Below, one piece after another: positions 26,123 through 34,467 of a DNA stretch of 64,000 nucleotides. The position numbers and the translations under genes are program-made. Position 1 is the stretch's first letter. Each line of letters opens with the position of its first letter. Origin of the DNA: UBA830 sp038146925. GTDB lineage: Bacteria > Pseudomonadota > Alphaproteobacteria > MPNO01 > UBA830. The stretch spans positions 101,895 through 165,894 of the forward strand of contig JAYQSP010000010.1 in NCBI GenBank assembly GCA_038146925.1, read 5' to 3'. Below the pieces are notes generated by a model, which saw only the letters and a program-made list of their open reading frames with translations, was not told the origin of the DNA and ran no database searches.

Positions 26123-26986
26123 TTAGCGCGCGTGCACCCGTTTTAAGAAATCGATCGCCAGCTCGTTGAAGCGGTCGGCGTGTTCGATGTTCGGGCAGTG
26201 GCCGCAGTTTTCGAACACGTGGTGTTCGTTGTTCGGGATGCGTGCCGCCAGGTCCATCGAATAGCCCGGTTCGCGCAGGGGGTCGTTTTCGCCCGCGATG
26301 ATGAGGACGGGCACCTGGACGTTCTCGTATACCGTGTTGTCGGGAATGCCGAAGCTCTGGTCGGATGCCTTGTCGTCTTTCTTTTCCGGCGCCGGCCGTT
26401 TCAGCCGCGGCGCGCTGGCGACTTCGAACGCGCCGGGCAGCAGGGCGATTTCTTGGCGTTTGGCCACATACGCCGCGTCGTCGCCCCATTTCGGGTCGTG
26501 CAGCATAGCTTTCAGCAGATCGCGCATGGCGCCGTCGGAACAATCATAGGCCAGCAGGATCTTGCGCTCGTCGGTCAGTGGGGTGAAACCGCCGCCCGAA
26601 CACAGGATAGCCGAGCGGATCGGCAGCGGCGGCGGCGGGTCGGCGATCATGCGCGCCAGGTTGGAGCCGCCCATCGAATTGCCGATGAAGTCCGCTTCCT
26701 CGACGCCCATGATCTCGTAGAACCGCGCCATGTGGCGGTAGACGCGGGCCCGCTGGTCGGCGAAATCGTAAACCTTTTCGGTCCGCCCGAAGCCCAGCCA
26801 GTCGGCGGCGAGCACGTGGAAATGTTCGGCCAAGGCCGGAATGTTGAATTCCCAGCTGATTTCCGAACAGCCGCCGAATTCACCGGAATGGAGAAGCCCG
26901 ACGGTTGGCGCATCTTTTGGCCCCGCTTCCAGGAAATGGGTGTTAATACCGTCGACCTCGACGAATTTCGATTCGATGTCTGCCAT
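26123..26986 (-). CDS. Alpha/beta hydrolase, meta-cleavage hydrolase-like
   Basis: A 287-residue alpha/beta-fold enzyme. The nucleophile elbow is GNSMGGS (Ser about 104), the acid is likely the Asp in GENDPLREP, and the base is His in NCGHCPNIEH. The fold start (INTHFLEAGPKDAPTVGLLH, then a Gly-rich stretch) recalls C-C bond hydrolases of meta-cleavage pathways, NicD deformylase and RutD. It is the last gene of a minus-strand run that contains two flavin monooxygenases. The substrate cannot be told from sequence. Confidence 0.87.
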   Translation of the reverse strand: MADIESKFVEVDGINTHFLEAGPKDAPTVGLLHSGEFGGCSEISWEFNIPALAEHFHVLAADWLGFGRTEKVYDFADQRARVYRHMARFYEIMGVEEADFIGNSMGGSNLARMIADPPPPLPIRSAILCSGGGFTPLTDERKILLAYDCSDGAMRDLLKAMLHDPKWGDDAAYVAKRQEIALLPGAFEVASAPRLKRPAPEKKDDKASDQSFGIPDNTVYENVQVPVLIIAGENDPLREPGYSMDLAARIPNNEHHVFENCGHCPNIEHADRFNELAIDFLKRVHAR

Positions 26987-27029
26987 CTCTGGTCCCTCTG
27001 ACTTAGCCGATACAGTCCGAAATACACAG

Positions 27030-28274
27030 TTACCGAACGAAATCGACCGCTAGATCCGTGATCTCCGCATGATCCCGGTCAGGCAAGTCGGCACGTTTGT
27101 CCATGATCGCTTCCGGATCCCAAGTTTTTGCCAATTCCTTCAGCCGCGGATAGACTTCGGAATTATAGAGATGCATGGAACGCAGCGTTTCCTGCTCGGT
27201 CATGTGACCGGCCTGTCCCATCATGAGCATGTGGCCAAAACCGCCGGAATATTCCCAGAACGCCTTGATCTGTTCGTATACTTGGTCTGGTGTGCCCGCG
27301 AATACATTGCCGCGGCGCATATGTTCGGCGAGGTCGGTACTGTACGCCGCGCCGGACCCCGAGACGTGGGCGCCGCGCAGCACGTTCGCGGACACTACCG
27401 GTGGGTGATAGCCGGGCGGGTTCTTCCAATGATCTGCCACCTTGTTCGCCTGCATGTACCACATCATCTTGTTGGCACCTTCAGCCGCCGTCTTTTCGTC
27501 ATCACCTACGTAGATCAGCCCGCAATAGGCCAGCCGGTCGAGCGGCGCGTGCTCACCATGCAACTTCAGGTAGTTTTCCCGATAAGCGTCGAAAATTGGC
27601 CGCACCCTCGAATAACCAGCGAGGAAAATCGCGCCAACATGTTTGTGCTGCGCCACGGGCAGTGTGCTTGCCGCGCTACCGGTAGTGATCCAAACCGGTG
27701 GGTGTGGCTGCTGGTATGGACGAGGCCAGATGTTGACCTGGCGATGGTGGTACCATTCGCCTTCAAAGTTGAACGGCCCGTCATGGGTGGTCCAAGCCTT
27801 CAGAATCAGGTCGTGGGACTCCCACAGGCGCTCTGAACCGCGATAGGGCAGAATGTTTGCCGCCGCCGCTTCGTAGGGCACGCTGCGTACGAACCCGACT
27901 TCAACGCGTCCCTTGGAGATCACGTCGACTAACGCCATTTCTTCGGCGACTCGCACCGGCTGGTTGCGATTGGGAAGTGGATTTCCCAGAATCAGCAAAC
28001 GCGCATCTTTGGTCTGGCGGGCCAGGATGCCGAGCATGATCGGCGCCGCGGGCACCATGCAGGTGGCGGTTTGATGATGCTCGTTGAGCATGATCTCCAG
28101 CCCCATTTCGTCCGCTGCGCACCATATGTCGAGATACTGGTTATACAGACGACTAGCGTTTTCCGGATCGCAATACTTGTTGGGAAGATCGACCCTTATG
28201 GAGTCATAAGAGTTCTGTTCCGGCAGATCGGGGTAACAGTCTTCGGTGAAGAACCAGGTTTTTAGGTCGGTCAT
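27030..28274 (-). CDS. LLM-class flavin-dependent monooxygenase, paralogue 1
   Basis: A 414-residue bacterial-luciferase-like monooxygenase that would use reduced FMN from a separate reductase. It begins TWFFTEDCYPDLPEQ and has IMLNEHHQTATCMVPAAPIM, GRVEVGFVRSVPYEA and GGFGHMLMMGQAGHM. It is closely related over its whole length to the neighbour at 28471-29700, with long identical stretches even at DNA level. Base composition is visibly lower in GC than in the flanking genes. No flavin reductase gene is in the cluster. The role is inferred to be hydroxylation or oxidative ring/C-N cleavage of an aromatic substrate. Confidence 0.9.
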   Translation of the reverse strand: MTDLKTWFFTEDCYPDLPEQNSYDSIRVDLPNKYCDPENASRLYNQYLDIWCAADEMGLEIMLNEHHQTATCMVPAAPIMLGILARQTKDARLLILGNPLPNRNQPVRVAEEMALVDVISKGRVEVGFVRSVPYEAAAANILPYRGSERLWESHDLILKAWTTHDGPFNFEGEWYHHRQVNIWPRPYQQPHPPVWITTGSAASTLPVAQHKHVGAIFLAGYSRVRPIFDAYRENYLKLHGEHAPLDRLAYCGLIYVGDDEKTAAEGANKMMWYMQANKVADHWKNPPGYHPPVVSANVLRGAHVSGSGAAYSTDLAEHMRRGNVFAGTPDQVYEQIKAFWEYSGGFGHMLMMGQAGHMTEQETLRSMHLYNSEVYPRLKELAKTWDPEAIMDKRADLPDRDHAEITDLAVDFVR

Positions 28275-28388
28275 GGTCGTTCAGTTCCGTATGTTTAGAA
28301 TTTGGTGATCGATAAAGAAGAGGTCGTGTGCATCCCTACAACTTTCGTTCAGCCGTCACTTCTAAGAGGGCCGGAAAACCCCGAGAAG

Positions 28389-28412
28389 GCCACCGCGTAT
28401 AAACGCCGTGGC
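28389..28412. terminator. Imperfect hairpin between the two LLM genes
   Basis: GCCACCGCG-TATAAA-CGCCGTGGC forms a stem with one mismatch, about 60 bp after the stop of the upstream LLM gene on the minus strand. No U-tract follows it, so it may attenuate or stabilise mRNA instead of terminating. The rest of the 28275-28470 gap shows no coding potential. Confidence 0.3.
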
Positions 28413-28470
28413 TTTCACCAGGTTGCGGTCAAGATGTATGCGTAAATCTGGTAAGCAGGTAAACCTTGCA

Positions 28471-29700
28471 TCAACGCACGAACTCGACGCCAAAATTGCC
28501 AATATCGACGCCGTCCTTGACGGGCGCCGCTTTGCTCTTTTCCCACAGCTCGGCGGGATCGGCATTTGCCGCGAGCTCCTTGAGGCGGGGCTCGACCTCG
28601 GCTTTGTAAAGCCGCATCGATTTGAGCGCGTCCGCGTCTGACAGGAACCCTGCTTGCCCCATCATCAGCATGTGGCCGAAGCCGCCAGAATATTCCCAGA
28701 ACGATTTCATTTGTTCGAAGACCTGATCCGGCGTGCCGGCAAATACGTTACCGCGCGCCATCTGCTGTTCCAGGGTCGGCCGCGTCGGGACGCCAGATCC
28801 TGTGACGCCGCGCATCACGTTGGCCGATACAGCGGGCGGGTGATAGCCAGGCGGATTACTCCACTCCGGTGGCACCTTGTTGGATTCCATATACCACAGC
28901 AGCTTGCGTGCACCTTCTTCGGCCTCGCGCTGGTTCTCGCCGATATAGCAGAGGCCGAGATATGCCAGCCGATCGAGCGGCGCGTGTTCGCCATGGGCTT
29001 CAAGATAGCCCTCGCGATAGCCGTCGAAAACTTCGCGGATGCGCGGGTAGCCTGCAAGAAAGACCGCGCCAATGTGCTTGTGCTGCGCTACCGGTCGCGC
29101 GGAACCATTACTGCCCATAGTGATCCAAACCGGCGGGTGCGGCTGCTGATACGGACGGGGCCAGATGTTGACCTGGCGATGGTGGTACCATTCACCTTCA
29201 AAGTTGAAGGGACCGTCATGGGTGGTCCAGGCCTTCAAGATTAGGTCATGCGCCTCCCACATCCGGTCGGAACCGCGGTAGGGCATGATGTTAGCTGCTG
29301 CGGCCTCGTAAGGTACGCTGCGGACAAACCCGCATTCAACGCGCCCCTTGGAGATCACGTCGACTAACGCCATTTCCTCGGCTACGCGGACAGGCTGGTT
29401 GCGGTTGGGTAGCGGGTTGCCAAGGATTAGCAGGCGTGATTTTTGGGTTTGGCGGGCCAGGATGCCGAGCATGATTGGCGCCGCTGGTACCATGCAGGTG
29501 GCGGTCTGATGATGCTCGTTGAGCATGATGCCCAGCCCAATTTCGTCACATGCGCACCAGAGATCCAAATAACGGTTGTAAAGATCATTAGCTATCTCCG
29601 GATCGCAGTGCTGATTGGGCAGATCGACCCGGATCGAGCGGTAGGTGCTTTCGTCAGGCAGGTGCGGGTAACAATCTTCCGTGAACCACCAGGATTGCAT
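28471..29700 (-). CDS. LLM-class flavin-dependent monooxygenase, paralogue 2
   Basis: A 409-residue luciferase-like monooxygenase and the upstream twin of the 27030-28274 gene. The first half is almost the same protein (LNEHHQTATCMVPAAPIMLG, TTHDGPFNFEGEWYHHRQVN); the divergence is mainly in the ends and around residues 215-320. Both copies keep the same conserved elements, so both are probably active. They may act as a heteromer, or on successive or alternative substrates. A 196-bp spacer separates the genes. Ribosome site GAGAGGAGAAAGATC precedes the ATG. Confidence 0.9.
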   Translation of the reverse strand: MQSWWFTEDCYPHLPDESTYRSIRVDLPNQHCDPEIANDLYNRYLDLWCACDEIGLGIMLNEHHQTATCMVPAAPIMLGILARQTQKSRLLILGNPLPNRNQPVRVAEEMALVDVISKGRVECGFVRSVPYEAAAANIMPYRGSDRMWEAHDLILKAWTTHDGPFNFEGEWYHHRQVNIWPRPYQQPHPPVWITMGSNGSARPVAQHKHIGAVFLAGYPRIREVFDGYREGYLEAHGEHAPLDRLAYLGLCYIGENQREAEEGARKLLWYMESNKVPPEWSNPPGYHPPAVSANVMRGVTGSGVPTRPTLEQQMARGNVFAGTPDQVFEQMKSFWEYSGGFGHMLMMGQAGFLSDADALKSMRLYKAEVEPRLKELAANADPAELWEKSKAAPVKDGVDIGNFGVEFVR

Positions 29701-29747
29701 GATCTTTCTCCTCTCTAAACGTCTCAGGATTAGTCTAGGCCCGTCGT

Positions 29748-30500
29748 TTATGCCGCCACTTCAAAAACCGCGTTCACGAATGCATCCGGTTGTTCCATCT
29801 GCGGCGAATGCCCGGCTTCGGTGATGACGGTCATCGTCGCGCCGTCGATCATGGCGCAGAATTTTTCACCGTATTCCAGCGTCACCAGACCGTCGCTGGC
29901 GCCCCAAATGAAATTGGTCGGGATTTTGATCCGGTGCAGCCGGTGCGGCAACTTCGGATTGTGCATGTACGGATCCCAAGTATAAACGCCGAGCGCCGTG
30001 CGGTTGCCTGCGACGATCTGCAGCTGTTCGTCCGGAATATCAGCCGGGTTGGGTGCAAGCGATTTGTCGTGAAACATTATTTCGGCCAGTTTTTCGCCGG
30101 GCAAGGCAAACACGTCGGCTATATCGCGGTCTTCGCGCCCGCCGACTTTCACGCCGACAGAATCGACCAAAATCAGTCGCGACAGCCGGCTTGAATTGGC
30201 GACCGCCATTTCCGCGGCGGTCCAGCCGCCCATGGAAAAGCCCATCAGGACGGCGTCGGTCAGGTCCAGCTCGTCCAGCAGGTCGAGATAGAGATACACC
30301 AGGTCGTCAATCCGGGTGAAATGCTTCGGGATTCTGCTGCCGTTAAACCCCGGATGGGTCGGCGCGATGATTTCGAATTTCTCCGCCAGCCTGTCGGCGA
30401 ACGGCATCTGCGCGATCGGCCCGCCGCCCCCGTGCAGCATCACCAGCGGTTGTCCCGATCCCTTGCGTACGACGTCGATATCGAGTCCCTGCAATTCCAT
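29748..30500 (-). CDS. Alpha/beta hydrolase in LLM cluster
   Basis: A 250-residue alpha/beta-hydrolase. The nucleophile elbow is GFSMGGWTA (Ser about 94), the acid is likely the Asp in WGASDGLVTLEY, and the base is His in EAGHSPQMEQP. The oxyanion segment is LHGGGGPIAQ. It resembles deformylases or ring-fission hydrolases such as NicD and RutD, and general esterases. It lies 47 bp upstream of the paralogous monooxygenase genes on the same strand and probably acts on their product. Confidence 0.87.
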   Translation of the reverse strand: MELQGLDIDVVRKGSGQPLVMLHGGGGPIAQMPFADRLAEKFEIIAPTHPGFNGSRIPKHFTRIDDLVYLYLDLLDELDLTDAVLMGFSMGGWTAAEMAVANSSRLSRLILVDSVGVKVGGREDRDIADVFALPGEKLAEIMFHDKSLAPNPADIPDEQLQIVAGNRTALGVYTWDPYMHNPKLPHRLHRIKIPTNFIWGASDGLVTLEYGEKFCAMIDGATMTVITEAGHSPQMEQPDAFVNAVFEVAA

Positions 30501-30677
30501 GTGTCTGGTCGTCCCTCATCCCGAAATGCGTTTCAGACCCGAATTACTTCGGTGCCTAACTACTTCAAGAGTATCGGTGCGGACGCAGGTTGGCAATATG
30601 CGCAGCAGGCTGATGGTGCGGCAAATTTGCATGCGGCGGCGGGATTTGTCCCGTCCGCCTTTGCGCCGGAACGCCTG

Positions 30678-31379
30678 TTATTCTGCCATGCGGCGCGGCG
30701 CCAGCTTGTCCAGATGGTCCAACACATCGGCGAGCTTCATCACGTCGGCGTATTTGTGATGCATGTCGAACAGATTGACCTTGTGGTTGATCGGGGTGCG
30801 GTCGTAGCAGCATTCCTCGACCAGCGTGACATGGAAGCCGTTCGCCTTGGCGTCCTGTACCCCGGCCCGCAGGCAGCCCGACGTCGTGCCGCCGCCGACG
30901 ATCAGGCTTTGCACGCCGAGTCCGACCAGGTGCGACATCAGCGGCGTGCCGTAGAAACAGCTCGCCCGCTGCTTGTAGACCACCAGGTCCGCCGGTTCGG
31001 GGGCCAGTTCAGGCAGGATGTTATAGGCGTCGTCGGTTTCGGTCAGGGTGACGCGGTTGGTCGGCCGGCCGGCTTTCGCATTGCTGCGTTCGTCCCCGGT
31101 CGAATAGATCACCGGCAGACCGGCGGCGCGCGCCGCGGCCAGCAGTTGCTTGGCCGGTTCAACCATCGCCCAGGCGCGTTCGCCGCAGGAACTGGGGTGG
31201 TCCCGGATGACGTCGATCACCCGCTGCTGTCCGCCGTCGTAGCTTGCCTGATAGACGTCGATCATCAGCACGGCGGCGTTGGGCCCGACGCGGAGCGGGC
31301 GCTCATAGGCGCTGTAGATCTGCAGCGTTTCCTCGTCCATGAGGTCGGCCCAGCAGTAATCCTCGAACTTGCTTACCAT
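30678..31379 (-). CDS. Isochorismatase-like amidohydrolase (N-carbamoylsarcosine/maleamate amidase type)
   Basis: A 233-residue cysteine hydrolase that cleaves C-N bonds. The triad is visible as Asp41 (LMIDVYQ), Lys136 (VVYKQRAS) and Cys169 (GGGTTSGCLRAG); the spacing closely matches N-carbamoylsarcosine amidase (51/144/177). The C-terminal RTPINHKVNLFDMHHKYADV is also typical of that family and of maleamate amidase NicF. ATG 31379 is chosen for the GGAGGA just upstream; an in-frame extension reaches 31514 but crosses repeat-like DNA. It likely removes ammonia from a ring-opened nitrogenous intermediate. Confidence 0.88.
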   Translation of the reverse strand: MVSKFEDYCWADLMDEETLQIYSAYERPLRVGPNAAVLMIDVYQASYDGGQQRVIDVIRDHPSSCGERAWAMVEPAKQLLAAARAAGLPVIYSTGDERSNAKAGRPTNRVTLTETDDAYNILPELAPEPADLVVYKQRASCFYGTPLMSHLVGLGVQSLIVGGGTTSGCLRAGVQDAKANGFHVTLVEECCYDRTPINHKVNLFDMHHKYADVMKLADVLDHLDKLAPRRMAE

Positions 31380-31584
31380 GACGGTGTCCTCCGTGTTGAA
31401 CCCGGCACGCATTTTGGCCGTCTGGCGTCTTGTGGCAAGCCGCGTTGGAGCGAAATCGGCCGTATTCTTCAGACTATTCCCCCGGCCCTCGTGCCGGGGA
31501 TCCATTTCAGACATGGAGACGACCTATCCCATGGACCCCCGGAACAAATCCGGGGGAATAGGGCGCCAGGTGCGAAAGGAGCTT

Positions 31585-31638
31585 CCGGACCTCATCCTGA
31601 GGAGCGGGTTTGCGCGCGTCTCGAAGGAGCGGGAATGA
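31585..31638. repeat. Dispersed palindromic repeat, second family, copy 1
   Basis: CCGGACCTCATCCTGAGGAGCG, then TTTGCGCGCGTCTCGAAGG and a GGGAATGA end. The reverse complement of 36375-36430 matches it. It sits in the 275-bp gap between the amidase and the ligase, which also has CCCCCGG/CCGGGGG arms at 31536-31557. No coding potential is seen in the gap. Confidence 0.7.
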
Positions 31639-31654
31639 CAGCTGTAGAGTGCCC

Positions 31655-33175
31655 CTACGGCAGCACCCGCCCGTCGAGATACGCATCGCGCAGCAGCGGT
31701 TTCTGGATCTTGCCCGACGGCGTTTTGGGGATGTTGCTGACGAACACGATCTCGCGCGGGCGCTTGTAGCGGGCGAGCTGGTCGATGCAATGGGCCAGCA
31801 GGGCGTCTTCGGTGGTTTCTTCCGCGTCCGCCCGGCGCACCACATAGGCGATCAGCGCCTCGCCCCAGCGGTCGTCGGGGACGCCGAAGATCGTGCATTC
31901 GGCGACCGCGGGATGATCCTCCAGCACGATTTCGACCTCGCGCGGATAGATGTTGATCCCGCCGGACACGATCATCTCCTTCGAGCGGCCCACCAGGGTG
32001 ATGAAGCCGTCCTCGTCGGCGACGGCCAGGTCGCCCGACCAGCCCCAGCCGTCGCCCTTGCGGAAATAGGCGACGGTCTCTTCCCCGTTTTCGAAATAGC
32101 CGTCCATCAGGAACGGGCCGCGGCAGGTCAGCTCGCCGATGGTGCCGGGCGGGACGGCGTTGCCCTCCGCATCGGCGATGCGGATCTCGACTCCGGTGGC
32201 GGGGCGGCCGATGGAGCCCTTGTGCGCGTCCGCTTCCCAGGGCCGCAGGATGGTCAGCGGACCGGTTTCCGACTGGCCGTAATGATCGGTGTAATCGCAA
32301 TCGGGCAGGGCGGCCCGGCAGTCGGCGATCAGCCCTTCCGGCGTCAGCGCGCCGCCGGCGCCGATGTTCTTCAGGCTGCGCAGCCGGTGCGCGTCGAATT
32401 CGGGCGCGTCGATCAGGTCGCGCACCTGCACCGGCACCATGAAAACCGACGATATGCCGTGTTCCTCGGTCCGGGCGATGAAGTCGGCGACGTCCCATCT
32501 GCGGAACATCACCGAGGTGCAGCCCGCCAGGATCGTCGCCTGGTACCAGATCATCAGCCCGACGGCATGGAACATCGGCGTCAGAATGCCCGTCACGTCC
32601 TCGCCCGTAACCCGATGTTCGATCGCCGTCGTCCAGGCGGACACGTAGCGCGCATCGTGGCTGACCACCGCGCCCTTGGGCTCGCCCGTGGTGCCGCCGG
32701 TGAACGTCATCGCGACGGGGTCGGCGGGGTCGATGTCGATTGCGGGACCGGTATCGGGGCAGTCCGCGATGGCGGCGTCGAAATCCTTCCCGACGACGAT
32801 CAGCTTTTCGACCGACGCCATCCGGTCGCGCACCGCGGCGATCTTGTCCTCGATGGCGGCATCGATCACCAGCACCCGGGGCCGCGTGCGTTCGACGATG
32901 CGGGCGATTTCCGGGCCGGCATACATCGGCGAGATATGAACCAATACGCTGCCCGCGCGGGCGTTGCCGAAATGGACGATGCCGTATTCCGGCGAATTGA
33001 ACAGGGCGGTGGCGATGCGGTCGCCCTTTTCGATTCCGGCATCCAGCAGCAGGTGGGCGAACCGGTTGGCGGCGGCGTCGTAGGCGGCATAGTCGATGCG
33101 GAAATCGCCCGCCACGATCGCGCATTTTCGCGGATCGCGCTGCGCCGCCAGCCGAAGAATGTCTCCCAGTCGCAC
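31655..33175 (-). CDS. AMP-forming acyl-/aryl-CoA synthetase
   Basis: A 506-residue ANL-superfamily ligase that activates a carboxylic acid as the acyl-AMP and then the CoA thioester. Motifs in order: MTFTGGTTGEPKGAVVSH (P-loop-like), YGQSETGPL, WSGDLAVADEDGFI, GRSKEMIVSGGINIYPREVE and the catalytic lysine in KTPSGKIQKPLL. It is the first gene of the minus-strand catabolic run. Either a fatty-acyl or an aromatic (for example cinnamate) substrate is possible; it is the only CoA ligase in the window that could feed the hydratase-lyase at 21.2 kb. Confidence 0.9.
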   Translation of the reverse strand: MRLGDILRLAAQRDPRKCAIVAGDFRIDYAAYDAAANRFAHLLLDAGIEKGDRIATALFNSPEYGIVHFGNARAGSVLVHISPMYAGPEIARIVERTRPRVLVIDAAIEDKIAAVRDRMASVEKLIVVGKDFDAAIADCPDTGPAIDIDPADPVAMTFTGGTTGEPKGAVVSHDARYVSAWTTAIEHRVTGEDVTGILTPMFHAVGLMIWYQATILAGCTSVMFRRWDVADFIARTEEHGISSVFMVPVQVRDLIDAPEFDAHRLRSLKNIGAGGALTPEGLIADCRAALPDCDYTDHYGQSETGPLTILRPWEADAHKGSIGRPATGVEIRIADAEGNAVPPGTIGELTCRGPFLMDGYFENGEETVAYFRKGDGWGWSGDLAVADEDGFITLVGRSKEMIVSGGINIYPREVEIVLEDHPAVAECTIFGVPDDRWGEALIAYVVRRADAEETTEDALLAHCIDQLARYKRPREIVFVSNIPKTPSGKIQKPLLRDAYLDGRVLP

Positions 33176-33371
33176 GGATCGGTCCCGCCCGTTATTGTTG
33201 ATTGCCCAACAATATGCCGCCCCCGCCGCCCGCCGTCCATATGGCCGTTGAACCTGTATCTGGTTTGAACGGCGCCTTGCGGGAGGCCGGAGGGAGCGGG
33301 CGGGTGCGATACCGCGCCGGCGGAAAATGAGATAGGCTGAATTCCGGAAACGTCAGAAGGGAGATCCGGCA

Positions 33372-34355
33372 ATGGCCCTCAACGGAATAGACGCCGTCGT
33401 CTACGGCGTCGCCAACATGGAAAAATGCCGCAGCTATTTCGCCGACTGGGGGCTGAAAAAGCTGTCGGGCGGGGCGACGAAATCGGTGTTCGAGACCCGC
33501 GACGGATCGCAGATCGTGCTTCGGCCAAGGGGCGCGAAAGACCTGCCGAAAGCCATTCAGCCGGGATCGACCGTGCGCGAAATCGTCTGGGGCGTGACCG
33601 CGAAATCGGACCTGAAACGGATCGAAAAGGAACTGTCGAAAGACCGCGCCGTCGCCGCCGACAGGGACGGCACGCTGCATTCGGTCGACGATTTCGGGCT
33701 CGGCATCGCGTTCCGGATGACCCGTCGCCGCAGGCTGAAGGACACCCGCCGGCCGATGAATTCCGCGTCCCGCGCGGATCGCATCAACACGCCCGCCCAT
33801 TATCACAAACGCGTCCAGCCGACCCATATCGGCCATTGCGTGTTCGCCGTGCCGGATATCGGGAAAATCGAAAAATTCTACGTCGACCGTCTCGGCTTCT
33901 CGGTGTCGGACTACTACACCGGGCGCGGCGTGTTCCTGCGGGCGGCGAAGCGCGGCGGGCATCACAATCTGTTCTTCCTCGAATCCGAATCCGGCAAGGC
34001 GTCGATCAACCATGTCGCCTTCGGCGTCGAAGACCTGCACGAACTGTTCGCCGCCGGCATCCGTTTTCAGGGCAAAAAGCACAAGGTCGCGGTCGGGCCG
34101 GGACGGCATCACGTCTCGTCGGCCTATTTCTGGTATTTCAACTGTCCGGCCGGCGGCGCCACCGAATATTTCTGCGACGAGGATTACCTGACCGAGGACT
34201 GGCAGCCCGGCCAGTGGCACCCCGCGCCCGAAACCTTCGCCGAATGGTTCCTGCCCGACGGTATCCAGCGCAAAGACCTGCTGCCGCCGACGCGGGAAAG
34301 CCGCGATACGAAGATCAAACGGAAAAAGAACGTGCGCGCCGGGGCGAAGGGGTAG
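33372..34355 (+). CDS. VOC-superfamily (glyoxalase/extradiol dioxygenase fold) protein
   Basis: A 327-residue protein with two vicinal-oxygen-chelate modules. The N-terminal one (GIDAVVYGVANMEKCRSYF) is short; the second (THIGHCVFAVPDIGKIEKFYVDRLG to NHVAFGVEDLHELF) has His residues in metal-binding positions and a later ATEYFCDEDY. This layout is common in class I extradiol dioxygenases and related isomerases. The C-terminal tail is Lys/Arg-rich. Good GAAGGGAGATC site before ATG. It diverges from the CoA ligase and may belong to the same catabolic set. Confidence 0.82.
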   Translation: MALNGIDAVVYGVANMEKCRSYFADWGLKKLSGGATKSVFETRDGSQIVLRPRGAKDLPKAIQPGSTVREIVWGVTAKSDLKRIEKELSKDRAVAADRDGTLHSVDDFGLGIAFRMTRRRRLKDTRRPMNSASRADRINTPAHYHKRVQPTHIGHCVFAVPDIGKIEKFYVDRLGFSVSDYYTGRGVFLRAAKRGGHHNLFFLESESGKASINHVAFGVEDLHELFAAGIRFQGKKHKVAVGPGRHHVSSAYFWYFNCPAGGATEYFCDEDYLTEDWQPGQWHPAPETFAEWFLPDGIQRKDLLPPTRESRDTKIKRKKNVRAGAKG

Positions 34356-34412
34356 ATTTCGGAATTAGCAGGGTTTTCTTGCGCCTCAAACGGGGAGGAA
34401 GCAGGTCATAAA

Positions 34413-34440
34413 AAACGGCGGTTCCGGAAAACCGCCGTTT
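34413..34440. terminator. Bidirectional intrinsic terminator
   Basis: Perfect 11-bp stem AAACGGCGGTT / AACCGCCGTTT around a CCGGAA loop, with an A-run before and T-run after, so it works on either strand. It lies between the converging VOC gene (ends 34355) and PEP-CTERM gene (ends 34468). Confidence 0.85.
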
Positions 34441-34467
34441 CTGATCCAGGTTGGTTCGGGGCGCCTG

